NCBI GenBank assembly: GCA_031308135.1
Contig: JAHLJT010003656.1
Span: 54,306,827-54,370,826, forward strand
Direction of reading: 5' to 3'
Length of the DNA stretch: 64,000 nt
Origin: Acheta domesticus
Taxonomy: Eukaryota > Arthropoda > Insecta > Orthoptera > Gryllidae
The first letter of the stretch is position 1; every line of letters begins with the position of its first letter. This document shows, piece by piece, positions 11,901-23,900 of the stretch. The translations under genes and the position numbers were made by a program. Below the pieces are notes generated by a model that worked only from the letters and a program-made list of their open reading frames with translations, was not told where the DNA came from and made no database searches.

Positions 11901-14900
11901 ATACGCGGGAATCTCGGGGTCTCTTAAAATCGGGAAATAAATGCATTGTTTATATACAACTGACCTCCGGACCGTGAATTTTGTCTCCTATAAGCGGGAT
12001 TCTCTTATAGCGGGGTTTTACTATATATTATTTTGAGGCTTGATTACGGAGAAAAACTGAAATTTTGATTTTAACATTAAACAGCAAGACCTTGCAAGTG
12101 GTGGTTGAACATGCTGGTTCCTGCTGTTTAAGATTAATTCTGAGAAGGCCTTTGGAGATTCCTCCCCTCTCCTTTTTAACAAATTCTTGCAAGTCAGTCA
12201 AAATAAAATCACATTGTCTTATTAAAAAGAAAATTGATTTTATAAGTTTAGATCTATCAGTAATCTTATTCCTTATAAAAATAATTATAATTGTTTTTGT
12301 CACTACCATCTTCATCTACAAAAATTTGAAGGGCTCAGAACGAGCTATTCCACATTGGCATAGTTGTGAATTAATGATGGTTTTAAATAAACTTTCCTCA
12401 TATCACTTAGTAAATTTTTAACCCTTCCAGTGTCTTTGTCACACTGGGTGGGTCGTAGCATAATATCCAGTTCCCAATCTATGGCCCACCCAGTTACCCA
12501 CACTATTCAGTATCAATTCTTCGTCACTTGGTGTTGACCAGTGCAGTATGGTTGCGCAATCTCAATATGGCAAACTCCTAAAGCTTTAATTGTTTACTTT
12601 TTTCTGCCGGTGCGCTTCATGTCATTTGAAATATACTGTATTTTCTTAGCATCTCCACAGATGTTACTATATGTAACTAGCAATGGTGTCTACCTCTCAG
12701 TGTGCGTACGTCCACTGAGCTAAATAAATTTATTACTGCTACTAGTGATCTACATTAATTACGAAGGTAACATCTTGTGTTTAACACATTAAAGGAGAAA
12801 TTAATTTTGTGCACCTAGTGCTTGCTCATTGTCATCAGGTCTGCACAGTCATTGTGGCAGCTTTGTGGTAGCATGTTTTGCAACTTTTAGTGATAATCCA
12901 TTGTCGAGTTGCTAGAGCCACTACCACTATGACGGTAATATTTTGTATTTAAACTTATTTATTTTTACCCTTTTCGTATCTTGCTGCTATTCCCACTCGA
13001 ACCTGCCATTTAAATGGAGAGCACTGGGCGCCACCACATTGAGCATATCAAGAGAGAATCAGCACTTTCCCAGTACACAGAAAGCCCATACTCGATTTAA
13101 ACAAATATTACACTAAAAGAATAATTGAAGTTTTGAATAATACTAATAACTCAATTTCACACAAAAATACGGGATACCCCAAGGCCACCTTCAGTTCAGG
13201 CCGGAATGTGAAGATTTGGCAGAGCTGTCTTTCAGGCCTATGTGAAACCGAATGAGCCCACTACAGGTCCAGTCAATGCCAGCGAGTAATTCAAGTATAC
13301 AGTGTTCCTTCACTGTTGGGTTTATTTTGCTGTTTTGTAGTGTGCAACTATACATTCCTAAGTATTATTTAGAATTTGCAGTTCGGTTGTTCATAGAAAT
13401 CTTCCAGGTGAGTATGTACCATTGCATTTGTTTAACTTTGATGTGCATGTGGTGATGCATGTTATCGTCAACTCAACAGGGATTTGTTTTATAATTACAG
13501 ATTTAATGACTGACTGGATAGGAAGAAATGTGTCTTTGTACACATATTATAAGTAGTATGAATGTGATAATGTTTACATAATGTATTGCTATATGATGTG
13601 ATGTAACGCACATCACATGATGTGCTTTACATCACATCATATGATTACAAGATAGATAGATAGAGAAAAGAAAAAAACACAACCATTTATAAAGATATTG
13701 CATGTGAAGCCTTAAGTCAGTTGCACTTGTGAGAGAAAGCTGTGCCTTTTGTTCGTGATATTTGAAAAAGTGTGACAAAGCGTGAGAGGATTGTGAGCGG
13801 TGCAAGCGAGCTACACAGGGGGCGGTCCAAAACAGGTTTGGGTCGAGAAAGGAAACAACACAAAAGTGGTTAGTCAAAAGCAATGAGACACCCCTGCCAA
13901 GCTTCTGGAGTAGAAGACCGGCAGAGATGTTTTGTTAAATACAGCCTTAAAGAATGTGACCTCCTATTCTTTAATATCCGTTTACTTTAAATTCTTGCCA
14001 TTTAATACTCGCATTTTTAAAATTATCCAGTCCTTAGTTTTCATTTCTCTTACAAAACAGATTTTCAAACATGACATGGTTGATCAAATTGCAAACACAC
14101 TGAAAAACTCAGCAAGGATTTTATTCATTACGATGCCAGTATCACCAACTAAAATGTAATTTTTTTTCATTCTTCATTCTTTCTTTCTCTTCAACTGGTC
14201 AAAAATATTGTCCGTAATTGCCTCATACAGAGCCGTCTAATTCGCAGCCCACTGTGCCATTTGCGGCCTGCAAAAGATTATTAGACAAACGTGAAAGTCC
14301 CTTGCATCCATGTCAGGCAAGAATATTGTGCCCAGCGCATGTTTCCTATCGGGGTCAACATCCCCTTAAACATAGGTCAAGTTTAGATTTAAATTTTCTT
14401 TCTAGTAAATTCAGAAATTCAAAATTATCCCACCGAGTTTCACAGCATTACACATGATAGAGATTGATATCATCTATATTTCCACCCCCCATCCCCATAT
14501 ACACACAATCGTTTCAAAACAGCCGGGCAAACTGCTGACCGCAACAATACGGACAGGTCACATGTGAATCAACCAAGTAATAATCATATGGCCCACAATC
14601 ATATTAAAGGTTTTAGTGATGGCCCTTGAAGCCCTGAGAATTTGACACCCCTGCACTACTGGCCAACTTGGTAAATGGAAAATGGTAAGCTTGGTAAATG
14701 CCAAGCATATGTCTGCAAACGTTACAAGTACAAAAGTAATACAGATGGGCGTGTTTTTATTCACATCACAGTATTATTGATACATCAGCATTTGAGTTTG
14801 TCCTAGGAAGGTAAAGCAAAAATATAGATCCCAAACGACGAGGCTTATTCTATGAATATAAAACACACTTTTTCCTTCTATGATAAACAACACCTATAGA

Positions 14901-17900
14901 GCGTCCAAGCATTTGATTGCAGTACAGAGCTAATGGAGAACAGCGTTGTCACTTCTCAGCGGCGCTTATACGCAACACTCGCCTTAATACTTGGATTGAC
15001 ATGAAATTTTGCCAGCTTGTTCAGCACCTTGAATACCACTTGAACGGAAATAATTTCAAAACATGTTAAATAGATGGCTTAATATTAGAAATTAAAGATT
15101 TTTGATAAAAAAGATGTATTATTTTTATTAGAATTATTATTTAAAAAACAGGCCTTTAAATGAGAGTTAAAACTGAAATATCAATAGCAAAACAAGTCCA
15201 AATCCAGTTGGAACATTGTTAATTCATCACATATTGACGAGGCTTGAATTGTTTTGCGCGAATGACATCGATATCAAGGTCAATATTGCTAATTTTTAGT
15301 CCCAAGTCATTTTATACGTCCAATACATCCACTTTTTAATGTAAAATAAAGGGAAAATTCATTCACAAAGGTGAGATGACATGGATGGTATCAAATACTG
15401 CAAGGGTTTGTGCGGACAATGTGTAATATTCTTTTCGAACACCCAGCTAATAATTCGTCACCTATCTGCATTTGAAAGCACATTTTACAACTACTGGTTG
15501 AATGTCTTTGGCATTAATATTATTAACAGTAGAATTTCTAATTCATTTTTATATATGTTTAAATGCATTTCACTGTTTTTAATAAGTGAAATTCAAAAAT
15601 AAATACTCTATTTTTCCTTTCAGATCGCCTCTTGAGAATCGCTGAGAAGTATTTAAGATCACTTAACGACATGAAATGTTCGTTCGGAGCGAACGAAATA
15701 TTGTTTTTATTACCGTCTAACTCAAGAACCATGATTCATACAGAAATGTGGTTGGTCTCATATCAAAATTTGGACTTCCCTTGTCATTTCATCCGCTGGG
15801 TGTTTGTGCTTTTCTGCAATAATAAAAAAGTTTCTCGCATAGTGAAAATTTAAGAACGTCAAAATGTAGAAATAAGCATTTGTCTATCATTTATAATTAA
15901 TTTCATGGAAATTAAACCATAAAACTAAATTACAAAATAACCATCACATTCATAAGAGTTCTGGGAATAACTGGTAAAAAACTCAATTGTCTAAGATTAA
16001 CACAACTGAAGCTATCGTTGAATGAACTTGTTAAGTATTTGCGCGTGAAACAAAATGGACGTGTCGAATAACCCCGAGCCTCCTGAATCGGCAACACAGC
16101 TTGCGGTAGAAAGAGAGAGTCTTATGTAAAATTGTATTGGATAGAAAGAGAGGGCAATACTCCATAAGGCGCCGTACTGCAATCAAATGTTTGGATGCAC
16201 AATACATATTATGATCAATACGATAATTATGAAGAAAAATTCTAGTATTCTATTCTAATATTAATTTTTTCAGGATTGCAAAATGGCACACTGACAACTT
16301 CAGAGCTGCAACTCTCCCAATGCCTACACTATTGTACTCAGAAAACATCCTACTCAAGGAATCCTTGTTGATTATTGAAGCAACACACATGGTCAGTGTT
16401 CACAAGATGCAGAAACCATGTAACCACAATGCAGGAATAAAACACCACTGAGGTGAACAGCCAACACCAACAGTCCAAGAACTTCCTGCTTTTTCTATTT
16501 CCACAGTTCTAGTCATTTCTATCTGATCTCAGTAAGTCATAGTCATAGTAAACGATTATTAGTTTCTTCCCCAAACCCATTATCACAGATCTCCCTATAA
16601 TAAATTATCTTTGCACAATTTAGTCAATATAGAACTTCTGAAAAGATAATGACTGCATTCAAAACTCTTTTGTTTCAACTTCCAACCTAAGCAAAAGACT
16701 CCAAAAATATTTAGAAATGAAGATATACGTACTCAGAATAAGTCTTATTGTTGGCACGAGCAGCACGTTTGGGACGTGGCTTTATATTAGCACCTTTACC
16801 AGAATCTTCAGGTTTCATGAGAAAATTCAGAAGATTCTCAACTAGTTCATCACGTTTTAATGTTACCTTCAAATCCATCATGGAGCACAATTCTTTCAAA
16901 GACTTCATATCGTACCTAAAAAAACAAGAATTAAAGCAACAAGTTCTACAGTAATATTAACACATTATATATAAATATGGTTATTTATAGGTCACTGATC
17001 TTTCACAACAGATTGTCAAAAGAACAACAAACTCACTTCAAAAGAGTTTGTTTTTTCTTTGCGTACTGATCAGAATCCTTATCAAAGTCAAATCCATTGA
17101 ATTTCCGAATGTTTTTTTTCAATGACGAGGCTTTCCCAACTCTGCTGAAGAGAAGCTTGTGAAGAGGTTTCAATGAGTCGGGTTTCGATCTCTGAAAACA
17201 GAAAAATAATCAAATCATTTACTTCATAAGATGCATGATCACGGATGAAAACAATAATTCCCTTAAGTGATGAAGTGAACTGTAATTCCTGTAAGTGAAC
17301 AATAATGATCCTGCAACTAAGAACTAGTGCTTGTACGGCAGTATGTGCTTGTGCACGCGTGTGAACATAATCGTATGAAAAAGTGTGCTCGTACTAAAGT
17401 ATGCACCCATGTCTGTTCATTAACCCTTTCCGTGCCTTTTTCCCACTGGGTGGGCCCCAGCATAATTTCCAGATACAGTCCAATGGCCCATCCAATTACT
17501 CACACTCTTCTCCGTATAAATTGTTTGTACCTCAGTGTGTACCAGTACTGTATGGTTGTGCTATCACATATAGCAACATCCAAAAGCTTTACTGGTTTAT
17601 ATTTTCTGCTTGTTCACTTCATGTGACTTGAAATTTAACATTTTCTTAGCTTCTGCGTAGGTGTTGCTACATGTAGAGAGCAATGGTGTCGACCTCAATG
17701 TGTGTGCGTCTAACAGCGAAATAAATGAAGTTTATTACTACTACTAGTAGTGATCTATCTAAATTAGATTATCAAGGTAGCATGTTTAACCAATGAACAG
17801 CCAAATTAATTATGTGCGCATAGCTCTCACCCGTTGTCGCGATCATGCATGAAGGCATTGTTGCAGCTTTTTGGCAACACGGTTTTTGCAAAATTTCAAT

Positions 17901-20900
17901 GAAGAGCGTTCGGCCTCGCTGTAATGGAAACTCAAAGAGGGAATCGGCTTTGAAAGGGTTAATAAGCTTATGCAAGTGAGCAATCATTCTTGTGTGAAAT
18001 GAGCACTGGTACTTATAGAGCAATCAAAACATTATTCAACTATACACAACTTGTCTATGAAATATATATTATATTCTTGGCCTCACCTGGATATTTGATT
18101 CTATGCGAGGTATATTCCCCAACAGGGTACCGCTTCCTTCTGGAATTTCCAAAGGGGCAGTATCTTTTGGCTCTGTCTTATATTCTTCACTAAAACGAGT
18201 AACTTTCTTCCTTTCACGAGTTCCAGATAATTCAAGTGGTTGATCAAGAAGAGGCACTAAAAACAGAAGATTTTCTCATTAGTGTTTCAGAAACTATTGG
18301 AATGCATTGATCACTGGTTTAAAAAGTATATTGATCATCCACTTTGTGGGAGAGTAAATATTGAATTATCTTCAGTCTACTCACAATGATTTGGAAGTTT
18401 ACTAGTAAGATATTCCTCTACTCCTTACTAGTAAGTACTTAATGTTGGAATGCCAAACGGTCTAATATATATTTTAAAGCTATCACTCATTCTGTATTAA
18501 GATATTATTCCATGTATTTGACGGTTTTATTCCATTTTATTGCCTAAAATTTGTTCTGCATAACTAGGGCACAAATCCCCATGCACAAAAATCGTTTTCA
18601 AACAAGGAAAGAGTTGTGCCTTTTTTTATGCATATAACAGGAGTTGAAAAACTACTTTTTATATTTCACTTATTATTATTTCAAAAGTTACAAACTTTAT
18701 GTACTCAAACAAAACTGAACGTAGTTTTCTCAAAGCAGCTTCTTGGCGTGTGCCCTTTTTACATCGACCGCCACAATTGATGATGACCATTATTTTGAGT
18801 TTATCACAAAAATGTGATGTGCTATTTCAGCTCAAAGTTGTTTTTGAGCCAATCAGATCCAACATTCCATTACATGGCGAGCTCATCCAAGAGTTATTTT
18901 AACGCATAAAAACCCGAAAGATATTGAATTAAAAAACAAGTTTTTAGAAAATGATTGTTTATCAAGTGGTGATGAAGATGCTGATCCATCATTTCAACTA
19001 GAATGTTTGTACTGTTCAGATTCTGAACAAGAAATTAAAGACACTGAAAATCAGGAAATAGAACCTGAACCTTTTGTAAGTAATATATTTATTTGCGGCC
19101 AACTTTTTTATAAATCACGCCACTTTCCTGCTGCAGGGTTAATATTTCATAACCAAAAAATACGGGAACAATGCAAAACAAAATTCATAAAACTTGTATT
19201 TGAATGTCATCAAAGGAAAGTATATGTTCAAAATCAACTTTAAACCTTTGTCCAAGATCCATATCTGGAGTACTACATCACTTTTCTCTCAATTAGTCTT
19301 ATCTTGCAAGTTCACGTTACAATCTCGACATTCTTTTATTTCAGAAGTCCTGTGTGCATTTATTCGAAAGTCAAAAAATATTACTCCTACCTATTGGCAC
19401 TATTAATACATTTAACACCAGAGCTATGGCTAAATACTCAATATAATATGTAAACATGTAATCTTCCCTATTTGATTATAAAATTCATACCTATGATTCA
19501 CTCAACAATCTTTTCAAACAATTGTATTTCGCAGGCAGTTTTGCAATGGATTGGGATAAAGCATGTAGAAGGCATAATAGTGACAAAAATTAATTAGTGG
19601 TGCTACAAAACGGCGAGATTTTCCTGTATTCATTTTCTATTCCCTTTGGTCGCAGGTAGCTATTCGGACTCGATACATACTCTTGCCAGCTGCCAACTAT
19701 CGCAATCCAAACTACAGTTTTTGACATTTGGGTTCATTCCATATTAAATCAACAGTTTTTTACCTCACCATTTTAGATTCAGATGAAATTTGACACAGAT
19801 AGGATGAATGAAGAATAAGAAAACTACAAATTTTGAGTAAAATATCTCCACCCATTTGTGAAATACAGCCATGTAAAATTTTACAAAATTGGGTTCCCGA
19901 AAATTTTCAAATTGATGTAGAACTTCTCCAAATTAAGATCGGGAGCTGGAACGGGTGTCATTTTACAGCTTTCTTTATGGCATTTTATATGATATACAAC
20001 TCAATGAGGGTTGCGATCAAAATGTTTTTCAAAGGGTCCCCCCGGATAAGATGGTAAAAAGTTCAAACTAATATGCAAAATTGTAAAATACGATGACCAT
20101 AAAAGTGGTATTTTGAAAAATACATCCCAACAACATAATCGGGGCCTAATGTTCCCCTTCACTTCCCCACTGTCCCCCATCTATCCGTCACCTGCACCGG
20201 AAATGTCCCTTACCATTTCCCTATTTGTCATCTACCTGCCCCCAAAGCATGTCGTCTGTTAGAATTTACTTGTTCTAAAAAAAGTAGTGTCCCCATGAGA
20301 CAAGCAAACGTGGTTGAAAAGGCGTTGGAAGCATCGCTTCCGAGTAATTTGCCATTATTATGTGTGTTGTAATAATCTTCTTTTGTATGTCATAATCTGC
20401 AAACTTCTATTCTTCTTCTAAAATCTGTTTGATGTAGGATGGGTGTAATTCTTTATCCACAAGTATCACACTTACAAGATTTTGTGTCGATTGCTTCTTA
20501 TAAATTGCCAAAACTATCGTCTTTCCGTAGCGTACGATTACATATGCAAACGATTAGAAAGCTTTAAAAAATGATACTTTTTATTTATATTCCAAAATCA
20601 AAACTTTATTGGATACTACTACAACAATGTATGCAAATGTATAATAAACACTAAGATAAATGCACAGAACCATTGCAGTCATTTTAAAAGTACATTGAAA
20701 GTCCATGTGTTTTAAAAGGCGGGAAAATGGTTTTTATTTTTTTAACTGCAGCCCAGCAATTGCAAAAATCTGAGAGAGAAGGAAAAAAAAAAGAGGAAAA
20801 CAAAACAAAACAAAAAAACACCACAACAATTTGTGTTTTAAGACAAACCTTTGACAATTTTTTCGAGCCTGTTCGAGGCTTCTAAGATAATCAACTTCTC

Positions 20901-23900
20901 AACAAATAACTCTCATAAAACTGAAATAACTTGAATGTTTTAACAGAAACAGCCTGCAGGAATGCTGCAGTAACATAGTACATTCTCAGAACAACTATTT
21001 ATATACAAAGAATATCTAAATCTTGCTGTTCCAAAACAACTTGACAATAGCAGCTATTTAAAGATGGGCAGCCTCTGCCTTGGAGCCCTGCTGCTGCACA
21101 ACTGCTAAGCTGAGAATTAAGTCAGTATGCAGTGCAAGACTCTGCAGAAACAAATACTTGCTTCAGTTAAAATCAACTTTTCAATTGTTTTTAGGTTTGC
21201 CTAGAGTTACTGGGTATCTGGCCAGATCACAGACACATCATATCCAGGGGCAATGCGGTTTTCTTTCAGTTTCTTCACACATTGGAAATTAGTAATAAGA
21301 TTGTGTATTTAATATTCTTCAGAGCATGGCCTTCTCTCACCTAAATTATAACAGCAACATCAAAACAAATTTGTACCCTATGGAAGTTTAGTAAAATCTT
21401 AATGCTTCTTTGTCCAGCTGATAGGTACTGAAAAAGGGGGGTTACCTGGAAAAAGCTCATAAAAACTTTCTTTTAGTACGTTGTATATACCCAGGCACTA
21501 GTTAAAACGGTATTTTTTCAGACTTGTCATGTAGGAAAAGGTTTCCAATGAATTTTAAAGAGGATACAATTTCCTTCAACTTTTGTATGGAACTTTTTTC
21601 AAAATCAATTACCTAGTGAGCTACATTTTTCAGAAAAAAGCTATTTTTTCAATTCTCAAAAATGTGTGTAAATACACACATTTGTGAAAGTATATTTATT
21701 GTAGGTTGATTATAATAAGTTTTTATCTGTAATATTATCATTTATCTCATTGCCAAAATAATATTTTTAAAAAAAATTGATGGAAATATACATGGGTGTG
21801 TTTGTATTCCAGCTGAATTCTTAGACGTAGGAACAATGTCATTTCAACAAAACTTGGTATAATTTATTACTGGGCAATTACAATGGCAAAAAGAATACTC
21901 TAGGGGTAAGTCATCCCTAAAGGGGTGGGTGAGAAGGGAGTGTTATCCACAAACAAAATAGTTATGCAACCTGCAATGCACATACCGCATTTAATGTCCA
22001 CTGAGCAGGCACAGTGAACTTGACAGACATAGCTGCATAATAGATAACTGTCATAAACAAATATACCCAAAGTTTTAAAGATAATAACATTTACTGCCTT
22101 TGTATATTTTTTTTCTGAACATAACACTAAGCGACCCACAGCCTCACAACAGAACAAAAATATATTCGTAAGGCACGAACGTAAAAGCTGTAGATTGGTA
22201 TGCAGGAGTGGGACCGCTTGGCAACCTCATTACTTGGTTTTCTGCATTTTGTTATTTCAATTGAAGTGTTCTTGTACACTTGGTGAATGTTTATACCAGT
22301 TTTGTTGAAATATTTTTTTTAGCAAAATGTGGAAAATTTTTTACAGCTTAAGGGTCTCACTATAGTGGGGGCCAGGGACAAGCCCTGGTCATACGTCGTC
22401 ATCATATTTAGTGTTATAACATAACCGTCACCGACAGAACCAGGTTTCAAGTGCCAAAAGAATTTACTAATTGTGGGATTTCTTTAAAACCAAGAAGATT
22501 CCAGGTTTCGAAATCCATAACGGAATGCTTTTCAACAGTTGCAATAAAGATTGGAGCAGTTTGCGGTTTACAGTGCTCGTCAGAAAATGTACGTCAGTAA
22601 TTACTGCAATGTTCTGCTAGTCTGACAGTGATGAGGTTATGAATCTACTGATATTTTAACAGTGATGAGATTATGAATCTACTGATATTCTTAACAAGAC
22701 AATTATTTCTATACCTATTTACATACGTTTCTCATCTAATAGACACTGATCCGATATAGTGGGCAAGACGGGCAAGGCTGTTTCATAGATGATGGTGATA
22801 AATAAACCCCCAAGCAACGCCAGATTTTCACTAGATAAAATGTAAGTAAATTGGTGCATAAATGCATTGACTATGCAGTGTGATGTGGATAAGGTGTGAT
22901 TTTTCTAATTTCAGAATTTGGGGATTAATCGAAAATTTGGGGATTAAGTCCGTTGTAGGAAACGTTCTTGATATTTCTTATTCAAGAGCCACTTGCAATT
23001 AATTACCATCTTCTATATAATAAGAAAAGGTTTCAACAATTAGGCACAATTTTCAATGATAAATGAAATGATATTCCCAGCCTCTCTAGTTTCAGGGCAA
23101 CTGCTGTGTGCTCAGAACTACGTTTGCCAAGAGAAGAGCACTTCAGTCCACATTTTCTGCAGCTACAACACTGCCTCAGCATGCCATTTGATTATATGAA
23201 GTGAGACTCCTTACTTTGCATTTCATATAATTTTAATTAGGTACGGGTGTGCTAAATGACCAGCACAAATGCTAAGGAACAGTTTGTCTCCTGAAACTTG
23301 AGTTGATGGTAGTTGTGACATGTTAGCGAGTTGCATCACATGTGATGTTATAACACTAAATATCGCGATGATGTACAACCAAGAGGTGCCCAGGGTGTAG
23401 GCAGCTGAACAACTTGTCCCAGGCTGTGGGAACAACTTGTCCCAGGCCCCCAGTACAGTGAGATCCCTCAAATATAAAATTTTTCCACATTTTACTAAAA
23501 AAATATTTCAAAATCTACAGCTTTTTTTCGAAAATCTGTAGCTCGCTTGGCAATTGATTTCAAAAAAAAAAAGTTTTGTGCTCGCTTGGCAATTGATTTA
23601 AAAAAAAAAAGTTTTGTACAAAATCTGAAGGAAATTGTATCCTCGTTAAAATTCATTTGAAACATTTTTCTACACGACTTAAGAATAAAGAGCTATAAAG
23701 AAAAAAACCAAACAAGTCTGAAAAAATAATGGTTTTTCAGGCCTCCCAGAGTTAGCACAGGTTCTGGGAGGTCCAAAACATGAGGTTGTAACTAGTGCCT
23801 GGGTACATACAACATACTCAAAGAAAAAGTTTTTATGACTTTTTCCAGGTAAAATGTACATACTGACTGGACTATCTTCACCAGAAATGAAATAAGTCAC

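Larger units (their letters stand above)
10452..12023. mobile_element. Pogo-like TIR element with nested insertions (DEK intron 5)
   Basis: The left end CAGTAAAACCCCTTTATAAG follows TA at 10,450-10,451. The right end, read inverted, is TAGTAAAACCCCGCTATAAG with TA outside (12,024-12,025). Subterminal TTTTGTCTCTTACAAG-type motifs are repeated near both ends (10,490; 11,838; 11,980). The 1.57-kb body contains a minus-strand family 1 copy and a small hairpin, but no transposase. Non-autonomous; the pogo/Tigger relation is inferred from the ends and TA flank. Confidence 0.65.
21430..23880. mobile_element. Large imperfect inverted repeat (foldback-like)
   Basis: 21,440-21,610 (CCAGGCACTAGTT, AAACGGTATTTTTTCAGACT, ATACAATTTCCTTCA) recurs inverted at about 23,620-23,860. 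22,305-22,440 (AAATGTGGAAAATTTTT, GTCTCACTATAGTG, AGTGTTATAACAT) recurs inverted at about 23,345-23,520. About 650 bp in the left arm has no partner, suggesting an insertion or a loss from the other arm. The spacer is about 0.9 kb. No transposase ORF. Confidence 0.6.
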
